NCBI GenBank assembly: GCA_903944255.1 | Contig: CAJARE010000272.1 | Span: forward strand, 1 to 19,641 | Reading direction: 5' to 3' | Length of the DNA: 19,641 nt | Origin: an uncultured beta proteobacterium | GTDB taxonomy: Bacteria; Pseudomonadota; Gammaproteobacteria; Burkholderiales; Burkholderiaceae | In this document: piece by piece, positions 6,350-14,243 of the stretch | Numbering within the stretch: position 1 is the first letter of the stretch | Layout: every line of letters begins with the position of its first letter | Made by a program: the position numbers and the translations under genes | The notes under the pieces: generated by a model | Told to the model about the DNA's origin: nothing | Databases searched by the model: none | Seen by the model: only the letters and a program-made list of their open reading frames with translations

Positions 6350-8353
6350 ATGGTAAAAAAACGGAATTTATGGATTTTTGCTATTTCGATTGGCATGTCC
6401 CTTGTGCTTATGGCTTTAGAGCGTCAGTTGGGCATTGGCTGGGATTATCATCCTGATGCTGTGACTTATGTAAAGACTTATAACAACGTCATTTCTAGCA
6501 TTATTAATTCGAATGGACGGGATTTGTTGACCCAGTTTTACTTTGTATTTTCTTGGCTTCTAAGTGGCAATATTACTGCACTAATTTGTTTCAATATTGC
6601 TGTGTATGCAATATCGAATTGCATAATTTATGAGCAGCTCAAAGGGTTTGTTTATTCAAGAGTTGACTTGATTTGTTTGCTGTTAATAATGTTTATGCCT
6701 TATCGAATGCATCTTGCAGTGCATGTTCTCAAAGATACCTTCCTGATTGCATTTTTAGTTGGATCAATTATTGGAATTCGAATATTAATATTTCCGGCGA
6801 TTTTGACTAGCGTGAGATCAGTATTTTATTTTCCATCTTTTATGCGATATAGAGGCGCTATCCTCTGTTTTTTGGGATTTATAGTCTCACTAATGTTCTT
6901 TGATGAGTTTCGAGACTGGGTGCAAGCAATGTCTAGCAACGACTTCCGATTTAGGTCTTATGACACTGTTCCTACATTCGCGGATATTGCAAATGGCAGC
7001 ATCATTCGTGCAGTAACTTGGCCACTCCTTTTCTTAACGGGAGGTTTTATATTTTTATCTCCGGGGTTGCTTATGCTTCCTTTGGCCCTTGGACAGCTTT
7101 TTACGCAATTTGCAGTCTTTAAACTACTTAAAAAGCCTATTTTCAGTTTTGGGCTTTTTATTTCGATTGCTTTTATGGCCTATATTTCACCAGGGTTCAC
7201 TACCTTTTTTAGGTACAGCACGCCGATTTTTGTATTATTCCCACTAATATTGGCTCAGTGGGCTCGCGCTGACATAAAGGGTGAAAAAGTGAAAGCAGTC
7301 TTTGCGTTTATTGGAAGTAATGGAATTCCGAATAAATATGGGGGATTTGAATCATTTTTGGAGGCAATTTGCCCGGAAGTGGTCAAGCAAGGTTTTAGAG
7401 CAATAGTCACTTGTGATGCCTCCAAATACTCTGAGCATGAGCCTCGGTTTGAGGGTGTTGATAGACAATTTATTTCAATTAAGGCGAATGGATTTCGCTC
7501 GACCTTACATGACTTGGTTGCCTTTTTTAAAGTTTTTTTACAAGCAGACGTTATTGTCGTATTGGGCGTCTCCGCGGGACCATTTTTCCTGCTTTTTAGG
7601 ATTTTTTGCTGGGCTTCAGGCAAGAAGCTAGTGGTAAATATTGATGGCATTGAGTGGAGGCGGACAAAATTCTCTAAACCGATCCTGTTTATTTTGTGGG
7701 CCTACGATCTTTTGGCTCAAATTTCAGCAAATATCATTATTTATGACAATAAAGAGCTTTTAGGTTTTGTAAAGCCAATATTTAGATCTAAGGCAAAATT
7801 GATAGCCTACTCTGCGGATCATGTCCCTAGAAATCCAGCGGTGTTAGTTGAGAAAAAAACTGCATTGACCATTTGTAGAATTGAGCCAGAAAACAATATC
7901 GAATTATTAATTTTAGGTGCACTTTCATCAGGGATTGAAAAATACACTCTTATAGGCAATTGGAATAATAGTTTGTTTGGTAGGGAGCTAAAAGAAAAAT
8001 ATGCAAATGAGTCGAAAGTGCAGCTTCTTGATCCTATTTATGACATGGATATATTGGTGAATTACCGGGAGGCATGTGCAATGTATTTGCATGGGCATAG
8101 CGTTGGTGGTTCAAACCCATCGCTAATTGAGATGCTCCCATACGATTGCCATATTCTTTGTTATGACTGTGAATTTAATAGAGAGACCACCGGTAGCGAT
8201 GCGCAATATTTTTCATCGCCACAAGATCTTGCAAGACTGATTGATCTTAATTTGTCTGAGCCGCACCCAGGAAAACGAGTCGTCCAAGAGCGCTATACAA
8301 AAAAATATATTGCAGACGAGTTTATTCGATTGGGTGATGGGATTGGCGTATGA
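6350..8353 (+). CDS. Fusion: Wzy-like polytopic domain plus DUF1972/GT4 glycosyltransferase
   Basis: A 667-residue two-part protein. Residues 1 to about 306 form a polytopic domain homologous to the preceding gene: LERQLGIGWDYHPDAVTY at 23-40, MPYRMHLA...LKDT at 116-130, FRSYDTVPTF at 201-210, R..TWP ending at 225. After a short charged linker (ADIKGEKVK, 307-315) comes a cytoplasmic DUF1972-type glycosyltransferase: IGSNGIPNKYGGFESF at 320-335, NIDGIEWRRTK at 430-440, CRIEPENN at 509-516, GGSNPSLIEM at 586-595. DUF1972 proteins are commonly rhamnosyltransferases, so transfer from a deoxyhexose nucleotide is plausible. The ATG follows a GAGGGA about 10 nt upstream. An in-frame GTG at 7289 with AAAGG at 7276-7280 sits exactly at the junction and could allow a separate glycosyltransferase product. 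The stop overlaps the next gene by 4 bp. Confidence 0.85.
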   Translation: MVKKRNLWIFAISIGMSLVLMALERQLGIGWDYHPDAVTYVKTYNNVISSIINSNGRDLLTQFYFVFSWLLSGNITALICFNIAVYAISNCIIYEQLKGFVYSRVDLICLLLIMFMPYRMHLAVHVLKDTFLIAFLVGSIIGIRILIFPAILTSVRSVFYFPSFMRYRGAILCFLGFIVSLMFFDEFRDWVQAMSSNDFRFRSYDTVPTFADIANGSIIRAVTWPLLFLTGGFIFLSPGLLMLPLALGQLFTQFAVFKLLKKPIFSFGLFISIAFMAYISPGFTTFFRYSTPIFVLFPLILAQWARADIKGEKVKAVFAFIGSNGIPNKYGGFESFLEAICPEVVKQGFRAIVTCDASKYSEHEPRFEGVDRQFISIKANGFRSTLHDLVAFFKVFLQADVIVVLGVSAGPFFLLFRIFCWASGKKLVVNIDGIEWRRTKFSKPILFILWAYDLLAQISANIIIYDNKELLGFVKPIFRSKAKLIAYSADHVPRNPAVLVEKKTALTICRIEPENNIELLILGALSSGIEKYTLIGNWNNSLFGRELKEKYANESKVQLLDPIYDMDILVNYREACAMYLHGHSVGGSNPSLIEMLPYDCHILCYDCEFNRETTGSDAQYFSSPQDLARLIDLNLSEPHPGKRVVQERYTKKYIADEFIRLGDGIGV

Positions 8354-9240
8354 AGAAGGTAATAGTTACTGGCGCTAGTGGATTCGTAGGCAAAGCATTA
8401 GTAAATCAGTTCATGCGAGATGGATACCAGGTTATTCCCATCTCATTTACGAATTTATTGCAAGGCACAATGCACTCACTACCCGAGGCTGATGTATGTA
8501 TACATCTAGCAGCACGCGTACACGTAATGAATGATTCCCATCCAAATCCAATTGAAGAATATCGTCGGATTAATTTTGACGGAACAAAGTTATTGGCAGA
8601 CCTTGCACATCGTTCGGGGGTTAAAAGATTTATTTATATGAGTACGGTTAAGGTGGTTGCAGAGAGTTCGCTATTTAAGCAACCCTTCACTTCATCAGAT
8701 TCGCCGGCACCAACGGATCCTTATGCCATTTCAAAGCTTGAGAGCGAGAATTATTTGTTAGAGTTTGCTAAGACCTCTGGAATGGAGGTAGTAGTGATAA
8801 GGCCGCCACTTATTTATGGAAAGGGCGTCAAGGCCAATTTTCTATCATTAATGAGAGCGGCTAAAAAAAGAATTCCAATGCCATTTCTTGGAGTTAGGAA
8901 TTTGCGTAGTTTAGTTTCTTTGCAGAATTTGATAAGTTTTATTAGCTGCGTCATTACTCACCCATCAGCCGCAAATCAAATATTTTTTGTTTCTGATGGT
9001 GAGGACGTCTCTATTGCGGATCTTTACAAAAAGATCTCATTTTCTTTGGGTGTTTCACCTAGGGTATTTTTTGTGCCCGTTTCTGTTTTGAGGGGCCTAG
9101 CATTGTTTGTTGGTAAAGAGGCTGCGGTAGATAGACTTTGCGAATCTTTGCAGGTGGATATCACTAAAAATAAATCTGTTTTAGGCTGGGAACCCACTTA
9201 TTCTTTAGAAGAGGGTCTGTCAGAGTTGGTTAGGTCATAG
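8350..9240 (+). CDS. NAD-dependent epimerase/reductase, UDP-HexNAc 4-reductase type (WbpK/WbpV/WreQ-like)
   Basis: A 296-residue extended short-chain dehydrogenase. The nucleotide-binding GASGFVG is at 8-14, HLAARVHVM at 52-60, and the catalytic Ser/Thr in YMSTVKV and Tyr125-x3-Lys129 in DPYAISK form the usual triad; RPPLIYG follows at 151-157. Together with the sugar-phosphate transferase and WbpM-type dehydratase directly downstream, it fits the WbpK, WbpV or WreQ role. Those enzymes reduce UDP-4-keto-6-deoxy-HexNAc to UDP-D-FucNAc or UDP-D-QuiNAc. Which epimer forms cannot be read here, and a true 4-epimerase is the alternative. It starts in an ATGA overlap with the preceding gene and ends 4 nt before the next. 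Confidence 0.82.
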   Translation: MKKVIVTGASGFVGKALVNQFMRDGYQVIPISFTNLLQGTMHSLPEADVCIHLAARVHVMNDSHPNPIEEYRRINFDGTKLLADLAHRSGVKRFIYMSTVKVVAESSLFKQPFTSSDSPAPTDPYAISKLESENYLLEFAKTSGMEVVVIRPPLIYGKGVKANFLSLMRAAKKRIPMPFLGVRNLRSLVSLQNLISFISCVITHPSAANQIFFVSDGEDVSIADLYKKISFSLGVSPRVFFVPVSVLRGLALFVGKEAAVDRLCESLQVDITKNKSVLGWEPTYSLEEGLSELVRS

Positions 9241-9244
9241 AAGC

Positions 9245-9805
9245 ATGAAGCGTATCTTTGATTTCACCTTAGCAGTACTTTTGATAACCATCTTTTGCAT
9301 CCCCATTATATTGGTTGCATTGATGGTTAAGTTTACCTCCAAGGGTCCGGCGTTATATTGGTCAGATAGGGTTGGTAAAGATAACGTTTTATTTAAAATG
9401 CCTAAATTTCGCTCAATGCGGACCGATGCCCCAGTGGTAGCAACGCATCTTATGGCAGATCCAAAACAATACCTCACCCCTATCGGATCATTTCTGAGAA
9501 AATCTAGTCTAGATGAGTTACCTCAACTTTGGAATATTCTGATTGGAGATATGAGTTTTGTGGGGCCAAGACCGGCACTTTATAACCAGATAGATTTAGT
9601 TGGGCTTAGGACATCTATGGGGGTTAGTACATTGACTCCAGGGTTGACTGGCTGGGCGCAAATTAATGGCAGGGATGAGTTGCCCATTCCTATAAAGGTT
9701 GAGTTTGATGTTGAATATTTGAAGTGTAAGTCTATGCGTTTTGATTTTTATATATTGTGGATGACCTTTTTAAAGGTTGTTAGACGTGATGGGGTTTCTC
9801 ATTGA
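9245..9805 (+). CDS. Initiating undecaprenyl-phosphate sugar-1-phosphate transferase (small PglC/WreU-like)
   Basis: A 186-residue monotopic phosphoglycosyltransferase of the minimal-core type. A single N-terminal hydrophobic (re-entrant) helix at about 8-30 is followed by KFRSMR (54-59), the catalytic Asp90-Glu91 in SSLDELPQLWNIL, GDMSFVGPRPAL (101-112) and PGLTGWAQINGRDELP (132-147). These are all the signatures of the family, and the length matches PglC rather than the longer WbaP/WcaJ. It would transfer a sugar-1-phosphate to undecaprenyl phosphate at the cytoplasmic face, starting each repeat unit. Its location between the 4-reductase and the WbpM-type dehydratase predicts that the first sugar is the 6-deoxy-HexNAc those enzymes make. 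The stop overlaps the TTG start of the next gene. Confidence 0.92.
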   Translation: MKRIFDFTLAVLLITIFCIPIILVALMVKFTSKGPALYWSDRVGKDNVLFKMPKFRSMRTDAPVVATHLMADPKQYLTPIGSFLRKSSLDELPQLWNILIGDMSFVGPRPALYNQIDLVGLRTSMGVSTLTPGLTGWAQINGRDELPIPIKVEFDVEYLKCKSMRFDFYILWMTFLKVVRRDGVSH

Positions 9806-11685
9806 TTATTAAGAAAATTACTAGACCACTTTTGGGGCGACTTATTTCGTTACCCTCATTTACAAAGCGGTCAATTGTTTTGCTTTCGGATACAGGATTG
9901 ATTGCATTATCGGTATGGATAGCATTTTCATTGCGATTCGGTGAGTTTTATTTTTTAAACTCAAGTCAGATTTATGCTTTAGTCGGAATTATTGGAATCG
10001 AGATTTTATCTCTATTGATTTTTGGAGCTTATAGATCTGTTATTCGTTATTTTGGCGGAAAGTCAGCCTGGATTATTTTTAAAGCCACGATAGTTAGCTC
10101 AGTTCTTTGGGCATGGGTAGCATTCATGCTGCAAATCACAGGAATTGATGGCGTTCCCAGAACTGTACCGATTATTTATGCATTTATCTGCACCTTCTTT
10201 TTAATTGGCAGTAGGTTGTATGCAAAATGGCTCCTTAACTCAGCTTATCAAGTTACTTACTTGGGGCGCAAAACTTTAATTTTTAATGCTGGACGAGCTG
10301 GCCGTCAATTGGCTGCATCGTTGAACCACTCCAATGAGTTGAGGGTTTTGGGATTTGTCGATGATAGTCCAGCATTGTGCGGTAAAGATGTTGATGGCCT
10401 ACGAGTTTTTGAATCCGAGCAACTTGAAGCGTTAATTTCTAGGCTTGGAGTTGAAGTTGTCATTGTTGCTTCATCAGATCTATTCGGTAAGCGACATAAG
10501 GATATCTTAGGACTTTTGGAAACGCATAAAGTACAAGTTAGAGTGCTTCCCGCAATTTCCGATATCGCAGCCGGTCGGCACTTAGTTGATTTGGTGCGAG
10601 AGGTTGATATAGGCGATCTTTTGGGCAGGGAGCTCGTTCTTGCAAACCCCGAATTACTGGGGCGTTGTATTAAAGATAAATCTGTCCTAGTTACTGGTGC
10701 TGGAGGATCAATAGGCTCTGAGTTATGTCGCCAGATATTGGGGCTTGGACCTAAGCGACTTGTTTTGCTTGAGGCTAGCGAGGCAGCGCTTTACCAGGTA
10801 GATAGGGCTCTACGAAAAATAAATGATTGCGAGGTTGTGTCAGTATTGGGTTCGGTAAAAGACTATGATAAATTGAAGGCCATTCTTCAAAAGTATTCTA
10901 TAGATACTATTTATCATGCGGCTGCACATAAACATGTTCCATTAGTAGAGGCCAATATTGTAGAAGGTGTGCTGAATAACATCTATGGAACACGTGCAAT
11001 TATCGCTGCTGCGTATGAGTGCACCCAATTGGGCGATCACTCCCCATATAAAGGACCTAGCAACTTTATTTTGATATCAACCGATAAAGCCGTAAGACCA
11101 ACTAACGTAATGGGCGCAACCAAAAGATGGGCGGAGTTAATTTTGCATGACTATGCAGAAAAAGTTAAGTCAGAAGGGGGTAAATTAGTTTTTGCTGCCG
11201 TACGATTTGGCAATGTGCTTGGATCGTCTGGATCAGTAATTCCACTATTTAAGGAGCAGATCGCACAGGGCGGCCCTATAACGGTTACCCATCCAGAGAT
11301 TACGCGTTATTTCATGTCCATTCATGAGGCGGTAGAGTTGGTAATTCAAGCTGGAAGTATCGCTCAAGGCAGTGAAGTTTTCCTTCTTGACATGGGTGAG
11401 CCGGTAAAAATTGTAGATCTTGCTGAGAAGATGATTGCGCTATCTGGTAAGGCGGGCCAAATTAATATTGCAGTTACTGGATTAAGGCTGGGAGAAAAGC
11501 TTTATGAGGAGTTGTTAATTGGAGCAGAAAATGCGCAATTAACGAATCATCCAAAAATCATGAAAGCTACAGAACCGTTAATTGGAGATGAATCGCTGCA
11601 AGATTTATTAAATAAGATTGATTCTTTAATTGCGGAAAACTTAGATCTCGAATTGCGTCAATTATTGTTAAGAGTTGCACAATAA
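9802..11685 (+). CDS. wbpM: Nucleotide-sugar 4,6-dehydratase, WbpM/CapD/PglF type
   Basis: A 627-residue inner-membrane enzyme. Four N-terminal membrane helices (about 25-145) are followed by a first Rossmann-like domain (about 155-260) and the catalytic SDR domain with TGAGGSIG at 298-305, YHAAAHKHVPLVE at 371-383 and STDKAVRPTNVMGATKR at 426-442. The usual catalytic tyrosine is a methionine (Met437, with Lys441), as is known for large membrane WbpM/PglF enzymes. It would convert UDP-GlcNAc to the 4-keto-6-deoxy intermediate. The start is a TTG inside a 4-bp TTGA overlap with the preceding stop; no ATG lies near the expected N-terminus, so the TTG is well supported. It is the last gene of the dense operon; a 289-bp gap follows. 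Confidence 0.93.
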   Translation: MIIKKITRPLLGRLISLPSFTKRSIVLLSDTGLIALSVWIAFSLRFGEFYFLNSSQIYALVGIIGIEILSLLIFGAYRSVIRYFGGKSAWIIFKATIVSSVLWAWVAFMLQITGIDGVPRTVPIIYAFICTFFLIGSRLYAKWLLNSAYQVTYLGRKTLIFNAGRAGRQLAASLNHSNELRVLGFVDDSPALCGKDVDGLRVFESEQLEALISRLGVEVVIVASSDLFGKRHKDILGLLETHKVQVRVLPAISDIAAGRHLVDLVREVDIGDLLGRELVLANPELLGRCIKDKSVLVTGAGGSIGSELCRQILGLGPKRLVLLEASEAALYQVDRALRKINDCEVVSVLGSVKDYDKLKAILQKYSIDTIYHAAAHKHVPLVEANIVEGVLNNIYGTRAIIAAAYECTQLGDHSPYKGPSNFILISTDKAVRPTNVMGATKRWAELILHDYAEKVKSEGGKLVFAAVRFGNVLGSSGSVIPLFKEQIAQGGPITVTHPEITRYFMSIHEAVELVIQAGSIAQGSEVFLLDMGEPVKIVDLAEKMIALSGKAGQINIAVTGLRLGEKLYEELLIGAENAQLTNHPKIMKATEPLIGDESLQDLLNKIDSLIAENLDLELRQLLLRVAQ

Positions 11686-11798
11686 TCGATGTATTGGCTT
11701 TATTAATGAAAACAAATTGCTAACGTTCCAGATGTTTATGTTGAGTGTTGGTAAACAGGTTTAGCGAGCCTATTCCCTGGTTATTAGGTTGAAACTCT

Positions 11799-11832
11799 TG
11801 CTCTAGCGCGCAATGGCTTTTTGACTAGAGCA
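11799..11832. repeat. 8-bp inverted repeat TGCTCTAG / CTAGAGCA
   Basis: TGCTCTAG at 11799-11806 and its exact reverse complement CTAGAGCA at 11825-11832 are separated by 18 nt. The right arm overlaps a TTGACT at 11821-11826 that resembles a -35 element. No T-run follows the right arm (a T5 lies inside the loop), so it is not a standard terminator. A regulator-binding site or a leader hairpin is possible. Confidence 0.35.
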
Positions 11833-11865
11833 TTTAACTCGAAATTAATCCTACTTCTGAGAGCG

Positions 11866-11894
11866 GTGGTTAATGGGGGGACTACCGTTATAAT
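11866..11894 (+). promoter_or_regulatory. Candidate promoter with perfect TATAAT upstream of the GT2 gene
   Basis: TATAAT at 11889-11894 matches the sigma-70 -10 consensus exactly. The hexamer at the expected -35 distance (around 11866-11872) is poor, so activity would need an activator or be weak. A start near 11901 would give a leader of about 75 nt before the glycosyltransferase at 11975. The leader contains GGGGTAGCAT at 11919-11928, which resembles the GGCGGTAG core of the RfaH-recruiting ops/JUMPstart element found in O-antigen leaders. Confidence 0.4.
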
Positions 11895-11914
11895 AATTTC
11901 AACCAATAGGCTCT

Positions 11915-11974
11915 ATGAGGGGTAGCATTATTTTGTCTTTAATTCATTTATATCGCAAGTTACTAATTCTTTAA
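11915..11974 (+). other. Possible 19-codon upstream reading frame coupled to the GT2 start
   Basis: ATG at 11915 opens 19 codons that end in TAA at 11972-11974. The next base begins the TTG start of the glycosyltransferase in the same frame. That gene has no ribosome binding site of its own, so termination-reinitiation is possible. It may equally be a former N-terminal extension cut by a nonsense change, or chance. Confidence 0.2.
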
Positions 11975-12967
11975 TTGACTAACTTTATTAGTAAAAATAT
12001 CGCCATAGAACATAAGTGGGGCTCCTCACGAGTCGGGGTTGAAGATGAGCCACTCGTCGCAATTTTGATGTGTACCTATCATGGCGAACAATTTTTGGTT
12101 GAGCAGCTTAATTCCTTGGAGGAACAGACGCACAGGAATTGGGTATTAGTGGTCAGTGATGATTGCTCAAATGATGCGACTTTAGACATTCTGCGCCAAT
12201 ATCAGGCGAAATGGCCGCAGGGCAAAATGACTATACGCAATGGTCCAAAACAGGGTTATTGTAACAATTTCTTATCTTTGGCCTGTGATCCGCAGATTCA
12301 AGCTTTATATTTTGCATTTTGCGATCAGGATGATGTATGGCTTCCTGAAAAGTTGACAGTTGCCCTTAAAACAATTGTTGCCACTCAAAATATCCATATT
12401 CCCTTCCTCTATTGTGGGCGCACGAGATATGTCACCGAGCGATTGCAGCCTTGTGGGACTTCTCCGCTCTTTGTCTTTCCACCGAGTTTCCGCAATGCGT
12501 TGGTGCAAAGTATTGCTGGCGGCAATACGATGGTATTTAATTTGGCGGCAAAACTTCTTATTGAGAAAGCTGGTTTAGTTGATGTGCCTTCGCATGACTG
12601 GTGGTTGTATCAACTTATCTCAGGCGCTCAGGGTGATGTATTTTATGACCCTGTTCCACATTTGCTTTATCGGCAGCATGATGGCGCTCTCGTGGGTAGG
12701 AACGATTCATTCCGTGCTAAAACAGAGCGAATGGTCATGATTTGGCAGGGGCGCTTTCGGGCCTGGAATGCTCAAAATGTCGCAGCCTTGACGGGGGTAA
12801 GCTACTTACTGGGAAAAAATCATCAGGATATTTTGAGGATGTTTGCCCTTCTCAGGGAGGCTCGATTAAAAGATCGTATTCGCTTGATTGAGGTTTGTGG
12901 TTTGTATCGACAAACACGACGAGGTACATTCAGTTTATTTTTGGCTATTTTGCTAAATAGGGTCTAG
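11975..12967 (+). CDS. Family 2 glycosyltransferase (rhamnosyltransferase-like)
   Basis: A 330-residue cytoplasmic GT-A enzyme. The core starts at VAILMCTYHGEQFL (28-41), with QT..NW..VVSDDCSND (to about 67) and the metal-binding region FCDQDDVWLPEKL (115-127). SIAGGNTMVFN follows at about 179-189, then a HDWWLYQLI motif near 206-214. This is the pattern of GT2 enzymes often annotated as rhamnosyltransferases; the donor here could be one of the GDP-sugars made downstream, but that is inference. The frame is closed by a TAA immediately before the TTG at 11975 and no ATG precedes the catalytic core, so the TTG is the only workable start. It converges on the minus-strand gene with 55 bp between them. 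Confidence 0.85.
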   Translation: MTNFISKNIAIEHKWGSSRVGVEDEPLVAILMCTYHGEQFLVEQLNSLEEQTHRNWVLVVSDDCSNDATLDILRQYQAKWPQGKMTIRNGPKQGYCNNFLSLACDPQIQALYFAFCDQDDVWLPEKLTVALKTIVATQNIHIPFLYCGRTRYVTERLQPCGTSPLFVFPPSFRNALVQSIAGGNTMVFNLAAKLLIEKAGLVDVPSHDWWLYQLISGAQGDVFYDPVPHLLYRQHDGALVGRNDSFRAKTERMVMIWQGRFRAWNAQNVAALTGVSYLLGKNHQDILRMFALLREARLKDRIRLIEVCGLYRQTRRGTFSLFLAILLNRV

Positions 12968-13022
12968 TAAGGCTGAATGAATAGGCAACTATGCCCGCTA
13001 ATTATTTAATCATATTAATTAT

Positions 13023-14243
13023 TCATTGCAACGTCAATACTTTAATCTCTTCTAGGCGGTTTTTAATGGCCGCACCCATCACCGAAAATGAGTGATGTTC
13101 AAGCATGTACTCGCGAGCATTTTTCCCTAGATTAAATCTAAACTCAAAATTACTAAATATTTTTTGCATTGCTTCTGCAGCGTCTTTAATGCTTGGATTA
13201 GCCCATACTTGATTCTTTGCATGAGGATATTCGCCCTCAGCAACTGCAATTTTTTCATATGGTATTAAGTAAGAGTTCTGATAATTCATAAATTCGAGAT
13301 TCCCTGAGTAAGCTGTGGCAATAACAGGTTTACCCAAAAACATGGACTCGGCCATGCCAAGCCCAACCCCCTCAGAGCGATGCAGTGAAATATAGCAATC
13401 AGCGATATGTAACAACCCATGCATTTCTGTCGAACTTAGTTGCCGGTCCATAAAGAGAACGCGCGGATCATTTTTTGCTAAGAGTTTAAGTTGATGAAGC
13501 ATTGAGCTGTGTAGGTGTGCGTTAATTGATTTAATAACGAGAAAAATATTATGGTCTTGAGGTGAAAATGCCGCCAAAAAAGCTTCGATACTAGCGCATG
13601 GGTTTTTGCGGGCTAAGGAGGATTGAAAATCAAAAGTACAAAGAAAAATAAAGCTATTCTCCGGTAGGTTAAAGTATCGCTTAGTGAAATGTACGCTCGG
13701 CATTTCAAACTCAACTGCAAAAGGAATCTTTATAACTTTTGGATGCGCTTGGCGCATGGCGTGCGCAAGAAATTCCGTATTTACCCAAACTTCATCAATC
13801 AGTGGGATGGAGTAGCGCCATTCTTGAGGGAAGTTTTCTAATTCCCAAAACCAATTAGCAATGTTGTAGCGTCTAGCCCATTCTGTATACCTAATCTTGA
13901 GCGGTATTTGATAAATCATATCGGGATTTATCGTGATGAGGTTGATCGGATATTGGCAAAAAGAGGCTTCAAAGCCCTCTAGAGATAGGTTATTTTGGCT
14001 GGTTTTCAGATTGACCTGAAAAGACCGCACTATGAATGGGAGGCCAATCTTCTTTAATGCTCTGGAGATATAGCGTAAGGACTCACCAAGCCCCAGATCG
14101 CCGCGGCTGTAGCCAATCAAATTAATACCTACAACAGGGTCTTTAATGCGTGGTCTGAAGCGAGGTATAACAATGAAAAATAGGGTAGCTAAAAATCGCT
14201 TAAAGTTTTTTCTTAAGGCACTTAATTGGAATATCTGTGACAT
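13023..14243 (-). CDS. Family 4 glycosyltransferase
   Basis: A 406-residue GT-B enzyme and the only complete minus-strand gene in the window. The N-terminal half has INLIGYSRGDLGLGES at about 40-55, the 'glycine-rich GdlGlGes' start seen in GT4 enzymes. The C-terminal half has HRSEGVGLGMAES at 288-300, where Glu291 and Glu299 form the E-x7-E signature, followed by GKPVIATAYSGNLEFM. The likely donor is a GDP- or UDP-sugar made in the locus. I place the start at the ATG (14243); a TTG six codons upstream (14261) extends the frame but has no ribosome binding site. The gene is divergent from manC, with about 70 bp between starts, so both promoters must lie in or near that small space. Confidence 0.86.
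   Translation of the reverse strand: MSQIFQLSALRKNFKRFLATLFFIVIPRFRPRIKDPVVGINLIGYSRGDLGLGESLRYISRALKKIGLPFIVRSFQVNLKTSQNNLSLEGFEASFCQYPINLITINPDMIYQIPLKIRYTEWARRYNIANWFWELENFPQEWRYSIPLIDEVWVNTEFLAHAMRQAHPKVIKIPFAVEFEMPSVHFTKRYFNLPENSFIFLCTFDFQSSLARKNPCASIEAFLAAFSPQDHNIFLVIKSINAHLHSSMLHQLKLLAKNDPRVLFMDRQLSSTEMHGLLHIADCYISLHRSEGVGLGMAESMFLGKPVIATAYSGNLEFMNYQNSYLIPYEKIAVAEGEYPHAKNQVWANPSIKDAAEAMQKIFSNFEFRFNLGKNAREYMLEHHSFSVMGAAIKNRLEEIKVLTLQ

Noticed and set aside
7255..7650. 131-codon minus-strand frame inside the fusion gene
   Set aside because: It lies opposite the well-supported DUF1972 domain with its conserved motifs; a shadow frame with no family resemblance.
12976..13027. Inverted repeat AATGAATA / TATTCATT between the convergent glycosyltransferase genes as a bidirectional terminator
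   Set aside because: The stem is AT-only over most of its length with a 36-nt loop, its right arm runs into the minus-strand coding end, and no clear T-tract follows.
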